This document shows, in pieces, positions 36,068 to 44,816 of a stretch of DNA of 64,000 nucleotides. Every line of letters starts with the position of its first letter. The first letter of the stretch is position 1. Made by a program: the position numbers and the translations under genes. The stretch is from positions 1 through 64,000 of the forward strand of contig JAJDEA010000104.1 in NCBI GenBank assembly GCA_029260035.1, written 5' to 3'. The stretch is from Phycisphaerae bacterium (lineage in GTDB: Bacteria; Planctomycetota; Phycisphaerae; UBA1845). The notes beneath the pieces are model-generated. The model was not told the DNA's origin. It worked only from the letters and a program-made list of their open reading frames with translations, and ran no database searches.

Positions 36068-36469
36068 CTATGGTCACCACGTCCAAGCTTATGCTTTGCC
36101 CGTTTGTACAAGCGCGCCACCTTCAACATGAGGCGGGGCGGAGGTCAACGCGGAAGCGATCGACCGCCATAAAGCACATAAGAGGACTAGTATAGCTTGT
36201 TTCTGTTATGCCACAAGGCCCAACGGCCACGATATTCGATTGATTTCGCCCTTCGCTTGAACCATGGTCGGCTTATTGTCGCCGTCTCGACGCTCGTTCG
36301 AGAATCTGCGAGAATACGCTGGGACAAACTTGATACCGAATCGCGAGTACCATGAGAAGGATCGAGTGCCTTCAATGGCAAGAGCAGGCATTATTTTCGG
36401 AATTATGCAATTGCGTGCCTCAGTTTGCGTAGAGATTGCTCAATGAACCGAATCAATGGAGGCTGTATT
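36068..36469. other. gene-free stretch between infA and the M1-like peptidase
   Basis: About 400 bases. TCTCGA-N7-TCGAGA near 36287-36305 could form a short stem. Two overlapping minus-strand frames (36187-36391) have no family likeness and no ribosome site. I looked for tmRNA, RNase P and tRNA signatures and saw none. Confidence 0.35.
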
Positions 36470-38653
36470 GTGCAAAAAGTTCGGCTTGCGGTCATTCACC
36501 GCACTATCTTGACACGTTGCTTTGTTCTTCTGGCACTTGCGTATCCACTGTTGCAGGGTTGCGCAGTCAATGCTCCAAGACTTTCCATGCACGCCGACCG
36601 TTATGAGATCGAAGTAAAACTAGACCCCACAACCCACGAACTGATTGGGCGAACCAGCATAGACCTCACCCGCAGTCGTGACAGTCTTCCCCCCGCGGAA
36701 GGCCCGGTCGCCATCGAGGTCCTCCTTCACCCAGAACTCAAAATTCGCGACGCTTCGGCAAGTGGCGCCCAACTGAAACGAGTCGTTTCCCTGAAAAAAC
36801 CGAAAAAGGAGGATGCCCCATCCAAAGCGAGGCGTCACGTTCTCCTGCTCGACAAGCCCGTTGATACGCTCACGGTCCAACTGAGCTATAAGGGCCGAGT
36901 TTTTCAGGATATTTCCGCGGGCGAAAAAGTCGGCCAGATTCATAATTTCGCGATGAACGCCCATGTCGGGGAAGACGGTATCTATCTTGGCGGAGGGAAC
37001 TGGTATCCGACCCTGTCTTCGGAAAACGACAAGAGATCGACACTTTCCGACTATTCTCTATTAGCGCATCCCGTACCCGGCATGGTCATTCAAGCTGGCG
37101 CAGGTCGAGACAAGATTATGGAAGACCGCACGGGACTGCTCGCTTGGCGCAGCGCTTTTCCACTGGACTCGATGGTCTTGGTAGGCGGGAAACATGAGGT
37201 ACATGAAGGAAAACAAAGCCATGTGAAAATCAGCGTTCACCTTCGACCCGATCAAGTGCAGCATGCCGACATGCTCATTGAAGCGGCGAGTCAAAACATT
37301 GCGCGTTACGAGCCGCTCATTGGCCCCTATCCAACAAGCGAATTTGCCATTGTCGATAACTTTTTTAGCAGCGGCTTCGCGTTCCCAACATTCACTTTGC
37401 TGAGTTCGGCTGTCATCAATATGGGCGACCGACTGAAAAATTCTCACGGGTATCTGGATCACGAAATGTTGCATGGCTGGTGGGGAAACGGAATCCATGT
37501 CGACCAAACCGACGGCAACTGGTGCGAAGCGCTCGCCAGCTATGGCGCGAATTACTACGGCTATGTTCTCGACGGAAGACCCGATGAAGCAAGACGTAAG
37601 CGGCGCAATTACTGCCATTTTCTAAGCCGGATCAAACCGAAAAATGACAAGCCATTGGGCACCTACGGGCAGGAAGGCGGATGCGGCCGAGGCATCGCAT
37701 ATCAAAAAGGCGCAGCCGTCTTTCATATGCTTGCGCGAAAAATTGGGCAAGATCAGTTCTGGGAAGCGATGCGCCAGTTCACAAAGGAATATGTGGGTCG
37801 CTATGCATCCTGGAATGATATTCGTCGCTTGTGCGAAGAGGTCCATGGTCAACCATTGGAAGTGTTTTTTCGACAATGGGTGAGAAGCGGCGGAGCACCG
37901 TCATTGCGTATCGGCGAGGCAAGTTTTGACTCAGGAGAACAGAAACTTGTTTTCACTTTGGAACAAGGCGAACCGGCGTTTGAACTGGACGTGCCCATCC
38001 GTATAACCCACGCTTCGGGCACGCTGGACGTAACCGTACCTTTGTCGGCACCCTCCGAAACGATCTCGTTACCTGTAGACGTCATACCGATGTCAGTTGA
38101 AGCTGACCCGGATTTTCACATCTTCCGGAGAATTCCGAAGGACGAAATCATTCCGACGACAGCCAAGACTCGATCCGGCGATGCGTTCGTCGCAGTCCTC
38201 CCCTCAGGTGAAGCTCCTGACGAATATAAGTCACTAGCCTCGATTTTCGCTTCGAGTTTTGAAAAAGACGAAGCAACGGAGCTTTCCGTCGGCGAACTCG
38301 CCCAGGGATCGCTGGCGGACAAATGCGTTCTGGCGATGGGCAACTCCGTACGCGACGAATATGTGGCAGGCTTCTTGAGCGCTATCGATTTCCCCATCAA
38401 GTGGATTGAAGGAGGCTTCGAATTTGAAGGAGAGAAATACGTTGAATCGGATGACTCCGTGCTATGCACCGTGCGTCACCCAGGCGTCGAAGCTGGCGGC
38501 GTGACAGTGTTGTTCGCAAACTCGGAGGCGGGCATCCCCCGGGCTGGCGTGCTGCCGTTCTACGACCATAGCCTTGTCATCTTTAAGAACAAGAAACCCG
38601 TCGTCAGACGAGACTTTGAGCTTCGGAAAGCGGTACGGGTCGATCAATCGTAG
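36470..38653 (+). CDS. M1-like metallopeptidase lipoprotein
   Basis: Gluzincin of the aminopeptidase-N superfamily. The zinc site HEMLH is at residues 331-335, with the third ligand Glu353 in GNWCEALASY. The gap of 17 residues between HExxH and E is one shorter than in aminopeptidase N. The GGGNWYP (GxMxN-equivalent) motif is also seen. A beta-rich N-terminal domain precedes it and a C-terminal extension of about 200 residues (from ~530) follows. The signal ends in lipobox LLQGC. GTG 36470 has GGAGG at spacing 7; an upstream ATG at 36443 has none. It is likely periplasmic, anchored to a membrane. Confidence 0.85.
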   Translation: MQKVRLAVIHRTILTRCFVLLALAYPLLQGCAVNAPRLSMHADRYEIEVKLDPTTHELIGRTSIDLTRSRDSLPPAEGPVAIEVLLHPELKIRDASASGAQLKRVVSLKKPKKEDAPSKARRHVLLLDKPVDTLTVQLSYKGRVFQDISAGEKVGQIHNFAMNAHVGEDGIYLGGGNWYPTLSSENDKRSTLSDYSLLAHPVPGMVIQAGAGRDKIMEDRTGLLAWRSAFPLDSMVLVGGKHEVHEGKQSHVKISVHLRPDQVQHADMLIEAASQNIARYEPLIGPYPTSEFAIVDNFFSSGFAFPTFTLLSSAVINMGDRLKNSHGYLDHEMLHGWWGNGIHVDQTDGNWCEALASYGANYYGYVLDGRPDEARRKRRNYCHFLSRIKPKNDKPLGTYGQEGGCGRGIAYQKGAAVFHMLARKIGQDQFWEAMRQFTKEYVGRYASWNDIRRLCEEVHGQPLEVFFRQWVRSGGAPSLRIGEASFDSGEQKLVFTLEQGEPAFELDVPIRITHASGTLDVTVPLSAPSETISLPVDVIPMSVEADPDFHIFRRIPKDEIIPTTAKTRSGDAFVAVLPSGEAPDEYKSLASIFASSFEKDEATELSVGELAQGSLADKCVLAMGNSVRDEYVAGFLSAIDFPIKWIEGGFEFEGEKYVESDDSVLCTVRHPGVEAGGVTVLFANSEAGIPRAGVLPFYDHSLVIFKNKKPVVRRDFELRKAVRVDQS

Positions 38654-38748
38654 GATCATGGATACAAGTTGCAAACCCGCCTACATTAGTCGAGAGTGCC
38701 ACCATCGTGGATGATTCCGTGATACCCGTGACCCAGCAGGAACCAGGC

Positions 38749-39408
38749 ATGACGCAGTGCATTACAAGACTACCTTTGGCGATCCTCGCAACAATGGGAT
38801 TCACCTTGGTTCTGCTGTTGACCGGCTGTACAGGCATATCCGTTCAGCCATCCTGCCCGACAGAATTGGACGTGAGTGAGTCAGGCGCCGTTTCTGCCAA
38901 TGAACAGAACCCCGGCGCGATCGCCCGATACCAATGGGAAGCCATCCCCTCAAACATGGGCGCGTTCGACGACCCAACCGCACCCACAACAATATTTCGG
39001 CCCGACGCCACAGGCGATGTCGAGCTGAAGCTGACCGCCAGCGATGGAATTTATCAGGTCATCTCTTCTTGCGTAACCAAAATCATAGGGCCGCCTAACG
39101 TGTCGGTTTCTTTATCGGCTTCACCGCAAACGGCAGGCATTGACGAAGTCGTGACATTAACATGCCTCAGCACAGGCGACGTCGCAGCCACAATTCTGTC
39201 GGTCACGCAGGTTTCAGGGCCTGCCATTCGGATCAGCGACATCTCTCCGGGAGTGGTTACGATCCGCCCACTTGTGGAAGGAACAACGCGATTCCAATGC
39301 ATTGGAGAAAGTGGCGCTGGCGAATCGAGCAATCCTGTTGAAGTCACGATCACGGTATCCGCCGAACCGGATCCCGTCCCGCCGCCGCCTGGTGGTGGTC
39401 GTCGCTAG
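38749..39408 (+). CDS. lipoprotein with Ig/PKD-like beta domains, function unknown
   Basis: A 219-aa protein with a lipoprotein signal (MGFTLVLLLTGC). Two Ig-like strands sets follow: PGAIARYQWEAIPSNMGAFDDPTAPTTIFRPD with TGDVELKLTASDG is a PKD-type pattern, and ASPQTAGIDEVVTLTCLSTG an Ig-like one. It ends in a proline- and glycine-rich tail (DPVPPPPGGGRR). ATG 38749 gives a natural signal length; the frame also starts at GTG 38707. I cannot name a function. Surface or periplasmic binding is plausible. Confidence 0.65.
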   Translation: MTQCITRLPLAILATMGFTLVLLLTGCTGISVQPSCPTELDVSESGAVSANEQNPGAIARYQWEAIPSNMGAFDDPTAPTTIFRPDATGDVELKLTASDGIYQVISSCVTKIIGPPNVSVSLSASPQTAGIDEVVTLTCLSTGDVAATILSVTQVSGPAIRISDISPGVVTIRPLVEGTTRFQCIGESGAGESSNPVEVTITVSAEPDPVPPPPGGGRR

Positions 39409-39705
39409 GGGGCAATCCAGGTCCGTCCCGGCTGCGCCGCTAAACGCTGCGCCTTTCTATTGATCTGAATCCAGCCGATTTTTCAAGCACGAATTTGATA
39501 GACTAAGCCTCCTTGACTGCCTTACGCGCGGTCGCTAGTTTTGCATCGTAGTTAGAGATGTTGCTGGCAATTTAGGGGTTGCTTCACGGCTAATAGATGT
39601 GGTTGTGGCCCGCGACGCAGCGCGTGCTCCGATCGCCAAAGGCAATTTCGGTTTACACGGAAGCGAAAGACGAAATCCAAGAACATATATCAGGAGGAAT
39701 AACTC
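39409..39705. other. gene-free leader region of sod
   Basis: About 300 bases with no supported gene. It should contain the sod promoter, but I found no clear -35/-10 pair. AGGAGGAATAA stands directly before the ATG at 39706. Confidence 0.4.
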
Positions 39706-40317
39706 ATGGCTCACGAACTACAACCGCTACCCTACGCGTTCGATGCACTGGAACCTCACATTGACGCCAAAACGATGGAGATTCATCACGATAAGCACCA
39801 CGCCACATACGTTAACAAACTCAATGCAGCGCTCGCCGATCACGCTGACCTCCAATCAAAAACGCTGGACGAGCTGTTGACCGGTATCGGCTCGTTGCCC
39901 GATAGCGTTCGAGGAGCCGTCAACAATCATGGCGGTGGTCATTCAAACCACTCGATTTTCTGGAATAACATGAGCCCCAACGGCGGAGGAACTCCGTCTG
40001 GAGAATTGGCTGAGGCAATCAACGCGACTTTCAGTAGCTTCGATTCATTCAAAGAGAAATTTGCTGCAGCCGCCGCTGGACAATTTGGTAGTGGATGGGC
40101 TTGGCTTTGCGCCGACAAAGGCGGCAAGCTTCACATCAAAGCACTTCCAAATCAGAACAGTCCGATGACTGAGGGCTTCTCGCCGCTTCTCGGTATTGAT
40201 GTTTGGGAACACGCCTACTATCTCAACTATCAAAACCGTCGGCCTGATTACGTCTCGGCTTGGTGGAATGTTGTTAATTGGAGCGACGTTGCGGAGCGGT
40301 ATGGCAAGGCCAAGTAG
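39706..40317 (+). CDS. sod: superoxide dismutase, Mn/Fe type
   Basis: Dismutates superoxide using Mn or Fe. The four metal ligands fall in the expected segments: [14 protein letters not shown] (first His), [19 protein letters not shown] (second His) and [20 protein letters not shown] (Asp and His). [11 protein letters not shown] and [11 protein letters not shown] suggest the Mn-preferring kind, but this is not certain. There is no signal peptide, so it is cytosolic. A strong AGGAGG site lies 9 bases before the ATG, and a hairpin follows the stop. Confidence 0.94.
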   Translation: MAHELQPLPYAFDALEPHIDAKTMEIHHDKHHATYVNKLNAALADHADLQSKTLDELLTGIGSLPDSVRGAVNNHGGGHSNHSIFWNNMSPNGGGTPSGELAEAINATFSSFDSFKEKFAAAAAGQFGSGWAWLCADKGGKLHIKALPNQNSPMTEGFSPLLGIDVWEHAYYLNYQNRRPDYVSAWWNVVNWSDVAERYGKAK

Positions 40318-40346
40318 GCAGGCAGTCGCGTTTTCCTTACAATTGC

Positions 40347-40382
40347 GGGCGGAAGTGGGTCTTTTGATCTGCTCCGCCCTTT
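40347..40382 (+). terminator. possible terminator after sod
   Basis: GGGCGGA and TCCGCCC form a 7-bp GC-rich stem with a 19-base loop, followed by TTT. It starts 30 bases after the sod stop. The short T run makes it moderate evidence for Rho-independent termination. Confidence 0.45.
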
Positions 40383-40430
40383 GGTTTGGAATAACAGTGA
40401 AGACTCCGAAACTTTGCCACAGCCAGAGCG

Positions 40431-41183
40431 ATGTCATCAATGTCCAAGAGCGATAAAGTTTGGGACGCAGATTTACTCGGCGCACCTCACAAGGCAAGTG
40501 ACAAGGCGCACAGGGTGCGAAGCATGTTCAACGCCATCGCCCCGCGGTATGAACTCGTAAATTCGGTATTCAGCGCAGGCCGAGATGGGTATTGGCGGCA
40601 AAAAGCGGTTGCGCTCGCCAAGGTACGAAAGGACGACGATGTTCTGGACGTCGCCTGCGGGACGGGCGATTTTTCGCGTGTGTTCGCCGCTGCTAAGCCT
40701 CGTTCCGTAATTGGCTGTGATTTCGCTCATGAGATGCTGGTTCGGGCGGTTTCACGGGAGGGCCCGCGCATCGAATGGTGCGAGGCCGACGCGCTTCGGC
40801 TGCCTTTCGATAACGGATCGTTCTCGATCGTTTCTTGCGCATTTGGCATTCGCAATCTGCAGAAACTTGAAGCAGGCCTTCGAGAATTCCATCGTATCCT
40901 TCGGCCCGGAGGCCGGGCTGTAGTCTTGGAGTTCAGCAGGCCTCGCAGAGGTATTATGCGAACGCTTTATGAATTCTACGCCAATCGACTGATGCCGTTC
41001 GGTGCGACAATGCTGAGCGGCGATCGAACGGGCGCCTATCGATACCTTCCCCGTTCTGTGGTATCTTTCCCGGACACGAGCCGACTCGTTGAAATGTTTC
41101 TCGAATCTGGTTTTTCGACGTGTAACGCCACGGTGCTGACAACAGGCGTCGTGACGGTTTATGTCGCCACGCGTGAATTATGA
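40431..41183 (+). CDS. ubiE: UbiE/MenG-type quinone C-methyltransferase
   Basis: Methylates the quinone ring in the last step of menaquinone (or ubiquinone) synthesis with S-adenosylmethionine. VRSMFNAIAPRYELVNSVFS is the N-terminal signature, VLDVACGTGDFSRV the SAM loop and SCAFGIRNLQKLEAGLREFHRIL and ILRPGGRAVVLEFSRP the family's later motifs. 250 aa is normal. It heads a run of four genes with overlapping ends; the stop overlaps the next ATG by four bases. With UbiX and UbiA downstream the cluster covers late quinone steps, probably of menaquinone. Confidence 0.93.
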   Translation: MSSMSKSDKVWDADLLGAPHKASDKAHRVRSMFNAIAPRYELVNSVFSAGRDGYWRQKAVALAKVRKDDDVLDVACGTGDFSRVFAAAKPRSVIGCDFAHEMLVRAVSREGPRIEWCEADALRLPFDNGSFSIVSCAFGIRNLQKLEAGLREFHRILRPGGRAVVLEFSRPRRGIMRTLYEFYANRLMPFGATMLSGDRTGAYRYLPRSVVSFPDTSRLVEMFLESGFSTCNATVLTTGVVTVYVATREL

Positions 41184-43090
41184 CTCAAGCCGCCTTGCAT
41201 TCAGCCGTTTCGTCAAAGACGCCGCAAACCAGCAGTCCGCAAGGCGCTGCTGAGCCAGCGATGCCTTTCAAGGACGTCTGGTCCAGATCGGGTTCCAAGT
41301 ACCGGGTGCGTGCGGTGGTTCTCTTGGCTATCAACGTACTGCTCTTCGCTGGCGTTGGAATGTTCGCATTTTGGATCCGAAGCGGTGTGATCGCACCGTC
41401 CACGGATAGCTATTGGGATTTCCTGGCGGCATCTTTTCGATTCGGCCAGCAATCCAGCGTCTCGCTCGGCTCGCTTCTCCTATCCCCCATCAATGTCCAA
41501 GAGGTTGGGATGCAGATATGGGTTCTGGGGCTCCTGATGGCGGCGCTGATTTCGATTCCAATATTGACATCCATTTTGTATCGGTTTTGGTCGGCGATTC
41601 CGTTTCTAGCCATCATCGCATTTCTCGCCGTCATGCCTTGGCTGGCCATTACGCTTCTGACATCCTGCATCATCGCCTCTGTTCCTCCGTTTCGATCCAA
41701 ATTCCGATTTATGTCTGCGCTCTTTGGCCTGGTTCCGGCTGTCATTTATTTGACATTGGCCTGGGGCGGAACCACCGACGTTGTGGCTGGCGTGGTCGAC
41801 CCGGTTGATCGGATCAAGTTCATTGCCCCCTGGGTCCTGGCGATCGTCGCCGCGGCAGTCGTCTTTGCCATCGTGTTGATTATCGCGAGATTCGTGGACT
41901 ATAGGCCTGGCGCCGTAACCCCACTCCTGGCGGTCATGTTCGCGTTGCCGGTTGGCTTGTTTGAGTACCATGTCGGTCGAGACGAGCTTTATTATCAATT
42001 GCTAAGCTCGCTCAATCAAACATATTTCACAGACATAGACGCGTCGGTTCCATTTCAACAGGCAGTGGAAGAGGCCTGGCAACAACACCCGCTTCCGCGT
42101 CCCAGCCTTGACACTATCCGCGCACGCAAGAGTATGGAATGGCATCTCGGGCTGATATCCGACATACCGTTTCACACATCACTCGCCAAGCATCAGGCGG
42201 AACTCGTCGATCAATGCGATTGGTTCTTAAAATACCTGCCCGACAGCAAGTATTCCATCAATGCGTTGTACATTCGTGCGCGTGCCCTGGATATGCGCGT
42301 CGATTCGAGCAGCTTCCGACAAAGCAAGTGGATTCGATTCTACGACGATTTTCCTAACGAAGCCTCGCGATACTCCTGGCGAAAAGTGGCTGAAAATGAC
42401 AAGACGTCGGACATGGCGTTCATTGCGTCACTTCGGCTTGCACAGCTTGATGCACGAGGTGGGCAGGTTCGTCGATCCATCGATCGCCTAAATGAACTGC
42501 TCGGGCGAGATAGCCATGAAATCAGAGCTATGAACCCACAAATTCCGGGCAACCCCCAATCGAACCAGCCCGAAACGAATACCCCCGATTCGCGTAGCCT
42601 GAACATCACCATCAACACCGCCATCCTGGAAGCAACCCGACTACGAGATTTTCTAATCAACAACGAGGACCCCATTTATGACTACGATCCGATTTGCCAC
42701 AATCAAGCGCGCCCCGGCCCGCTTTGGTATGGCCTCTTAGACCTCGAGCCAAGGCACGAGCAATATGGCCAAAACCTCCGCTCGCTCAAAGAGGCGTACC
42801 CCAACTGCCAGATCGAAGACAACATCGATCTCGAAATCGCCAAGACGACGAAACAACCCCAACTCAAAATCGAAGGGTTGGAAAGCTGTTTGCGAAAATT
42901 TCCACGGCGTGACTCCGCACCTGAAGCTTTGTATCGCCTTGCAGCTGCTCTGCGTGAAGTGGGCAGGGTTTCGGAGAGTGACGCCAGGCTAGCTTCTCTC
43001 GCTACCGAATACCCCAATTCGATTTGGGCGGAACGGGCGTCTCGCTTCCCGGGGACTAGAAATCAAGCTCATCCAGTGAGGTCACGCTGA
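41180..43090 (+). CDS. membrane protein with C-terminal TPR-like region, function unknown
   Basis: A 636-aa protein I do not recognise. The first ~265 residues hold about six membrane spans (for example VVLLAINVLLFAGVGMFAFWI, IWVLGLLMAALISIPILTSIL and FIAPWVLAIVAAAVVFAIVLIIA). The rest is soluble: repeats spaced like TPR, such as CDWFLKYLPDSKYSINALYIRARAL and LRKFPRRDSAPEALYRLAAALREVGR. The spacing resembles BamD-like outer-membrane assembly proteins, but no conclusion follows. It overlaps ubiE and ubiX by 1-4 bases, so it is surely part of this operon. Confidence 0.7.
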   Translation: MTQAALHSAVSSKTPQTSSPQGAAEPAMPFKDVWSRSGSKYRVRAVVLLAINVLLFAGVGMFAFWIRSGVIAPSTDSYWDFLAASFRFGQQSSVSLGSLLLSPINVQEVGMQIWVLGLLMAALISIPILTSILYRFWSAIPFLAIIAFLAVMPWLAITLLTSCIIASVPPFRSKFRFMSALFGLVPAVIYLTLAWGGTTDVVAGVVDPVDRIKFIAPWVLAIVAAAVVFAIVLIIARFVDYRPGAVTPLLAVMFALPVGLFEYHVGRDELYYQLLSSLNQTYFTDIDASVPFQQAVEEAWQQHPLPRPSLDTIRARKSMEWHLGLISDIPFHTSLAKHQAELVDQCDWFLKYLPDSKYSINALYIRARALDMRVDSSSFRQSKWIRFYDDFPNEASRYSWRKVAENDKTSDMAFIASLRLAQLDARGGQVRRSIDRLNELLGRDSHEIRAMNPQIPGNPQSNQPETNTPDSRSLNITINTAILEATRLRDFLINNEDPIYDYDPICHNQARPGPLWYGLLDLEPRHEQYGQNLRSLKEAYPNCQIEDNIDLEIAKTTKQPQLKIEGLESCLRKFPRRDSAPEALYRLAAALREVGRVSESDARLASLATEYPNSIWAERASRFPGTRNQAHPVRSR

Positions 43091-43728
43091 TGACACCTTC
43101 CAGCCGTCGAAAACAGATTATTGTTGGCGTTACAGGCGCTAGCGGCGCCGCCTATGCGCATAGACTCGTTGAATGTCTTTGTCAGAGCGATGTAGACGTA
43201 CATCTCATTATCACGCCCTTCGGAAGCCGACTGCTTCGAGACGAGCTAGGAATCTCAAAACCAACTGCGGAGAACCTTCTGAAAAATCCCAGCGCTCGAT
43301 TAACCATTTACGCATACCGGGATGTAGGATCGAAGCTCGGCAGCGGCAGTTTTTTAACTGATGGCATGATTATTTGCCCGTGCAGCAGCAATTCCCTGGC
43401 ATCTGTCGCGACAGGACTGGCGGGCAACCTGCTTGATCGTGCCGCCGCCGTGACCCTCAAGGAGAATCGTCGGCTCGTGATAGTTCCGCGTGAGATGCCT
43501 ATGAGCCGAATCGATCTGCAGAACTCGCTCAGACTAAGCGAAGCCGGGGCAATCATCTGTCCGGCTTCCCCCGGTTTCTATTTGCTTCCCCAATCCATTT
43601 CAGACCTGGTTGATTTCGTCGTCGGCAAGCTGTTAGACCTCGTCGGCGTGCCCCACGAACTCAACACCCGATGGGAAGGATTCCTGGACGATGCGAAGCA
43701 ACCCAAAAACGAAAGTCTTGAACGATGA
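43090..43728 (+). CDS. ubiX: UbiX-type flavin prenyltransferase
   Basis: Makes the prenylated FMN cofactor that UbiD-type decarboxylases need. IIVGVTGASGAAYAHRLVE is the Rossmann/flavin start and DGMIICPCSSNSLASVATGLAGNLLDRAAAVTLKENRRLVIVPREMP carries the family signature. About 212 aa with no signal, cytosolic. The ATG begins within the preceding stop (TGATG), and the UbiA gene overlaps its end. The matching UbiD decarboxylase is not in the window. In the futalosine route UbiX homologues act in late menaquinone synthesis. Confidence 0.93.
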   Translation: MTPSSRRKQIIVGVTGASGAAYAHRLVECLCQSDVDVHLIITPFGSRLLRDELGISKPTAENLLKNPSARLTIYAYRDVGSKLGSGSFLTDGMIICPCSSNSLASVATGLAGNLLDRAAAVTLKENRRLVIVPREMPMSRIDLQNSLRLSEAGAIICPASPGFYLLPQSISDLVDFVVGKLLDLVGVPHELNTRWEGFLDDAKQPKNESLER

Positions 43729-44636
43729 GCAAGGCAATCCAGAGCTTTCGTATTTGGGCTGACATGGTCAAGCTCGCGCATTCGGTCTTTGCACTTCCTT
43801 TCGCATTGATCGCAGCATTCCTGGCTGGCCAAAACATCGAAAATCGAGGCTATCCTTATTGGGGTCAACTGGGACTCGTCGTACTTTGTATGGTCGCAGG
43901 GCGAAGCGTAGCCATGACCTTCAACCGAATTGTCGATGCCCAGATTGATGCCCGAAATCCGCGAACTGCGATGCGTCCCATACCCGCTGGCGCGCTGTCC
44001 ATTCCGACTGCCTGGATGATGTTGGCACTGGCAGGCATTACCTTTGCGATGGGGTGCTTCAGTTTTTACATGTTCTATGACAACCCATGGCCGATGTTTC
44101 TCGGCGGACCCACCCTACTTTATCTTTGCGGCTACTCGTTAACGAAACGGTTTACAAAATGGAGCCACTACTACCTCGGCTCTGCCATTGCCTTGTCTCC
44201 AGTTGCCGCCTGGCTGGCCATTCACCCTGCCTCGCTTGGATGGGCGTCATTGATTCTCATGCTTGCAGTCACATTTTGGATCGCAGGGTTTGACGTCATT
44301 TATGCGTGCCAGGACATCGAATGTGACACGCAAGAAGGGCTGCATAGTTTGCCTTCTCGACTTGGCCCCCAGAAAGCACTATGGGTCGCGCGCGCGTCGC
44401 ACGGAATCACAATTGCAGCCTTGGTGGCATTGGGCGTAATAGCCGACTTCGGCCTCATCTATGCCGTCGGCGTCGGAATCGTCCTGGTCTTACTCGTTGT
44501 TGAAAACGCAATCGTCAAACCCGGAGACTACAGCAAAGTTAATCTTGCATTCTTTACGATTAACGGCATCGTGAGCATCGTCCTCGCGCTGGCCGCCATT
44601 GCAGACCTAATGTCAACTAGCGGAGGTCATTCCTAG
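43725..44636 (+). CDS. ubiA: UbiA-type prenyltransferase (4-hydroxybenzoate-like)
   Basis: Integral membrane prenyltransferase attaching the isoprenoid chain to an aromatic ring. The first aspartate motif is RIVDAQIDARNPRT (NxxxDxxxD) and the second DVIYACQDIECDTQEGLHSLPSRLG. About eight hydrophobic helices are visible and the 303-aa length is typical. The 4-bp ATGA overlap with ubiX ties them in one operon. MqnP of the futalosine pathway is such a UbiA homologue, so menaquinone is my favoured product, but a ubiquinone role cannot be excluded by sequence alone. Confidence 0.92.
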   Translation: MSKAIQSFRIWADMVKLAHSVFALPFALIAAFLAGQNIENRGYPYWGQLGLVVLCMVAGRSVAMTFNRIVDAQIDARNPRTAMRPIPAGALSIPTAWMMLALAGITFAMGCFSFYMFYDNPWPMFLGGPTLLYLCGYSLTKRFTKWSHYYLGSAIALSPVAAWLAIHPASLGWASLILMLAVTFWIAGFDVIYACQDIECDTQEGLHSLPSRLGPQKALWVARASHGITIAALVALGVIADFGLIYAVGVGIVLVLLVVENAIVKPGDYSKVNLAFFTINGIVSIVLALAAIADLMSTSGGHS

Positions 44637-44816
44637 CTGAACCCGCAAAACCCGTCACAACCGGTGTTCTTGACTTTTGAATTCCCTCGTCGCTATGCTT
44701 GTACGCAGTAAGACGCGAAAACGCTGTCGTTTTCCAATTGGAGCCTCTTGTTGAATGCGACGCGAAAACAGCCGACGAATTCTCTGAACTATGGGCACAT
44801 TCCAGGAACACGCATT

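Noticed and set aside
35707-36469. tRNA, tmRNA or RNase P RNA near infA.
   Set aside because: I searched by eye for GTTCGA-type T loops and for tmRNA tag codons and found none; the stretch is not supported as an RNA gene.
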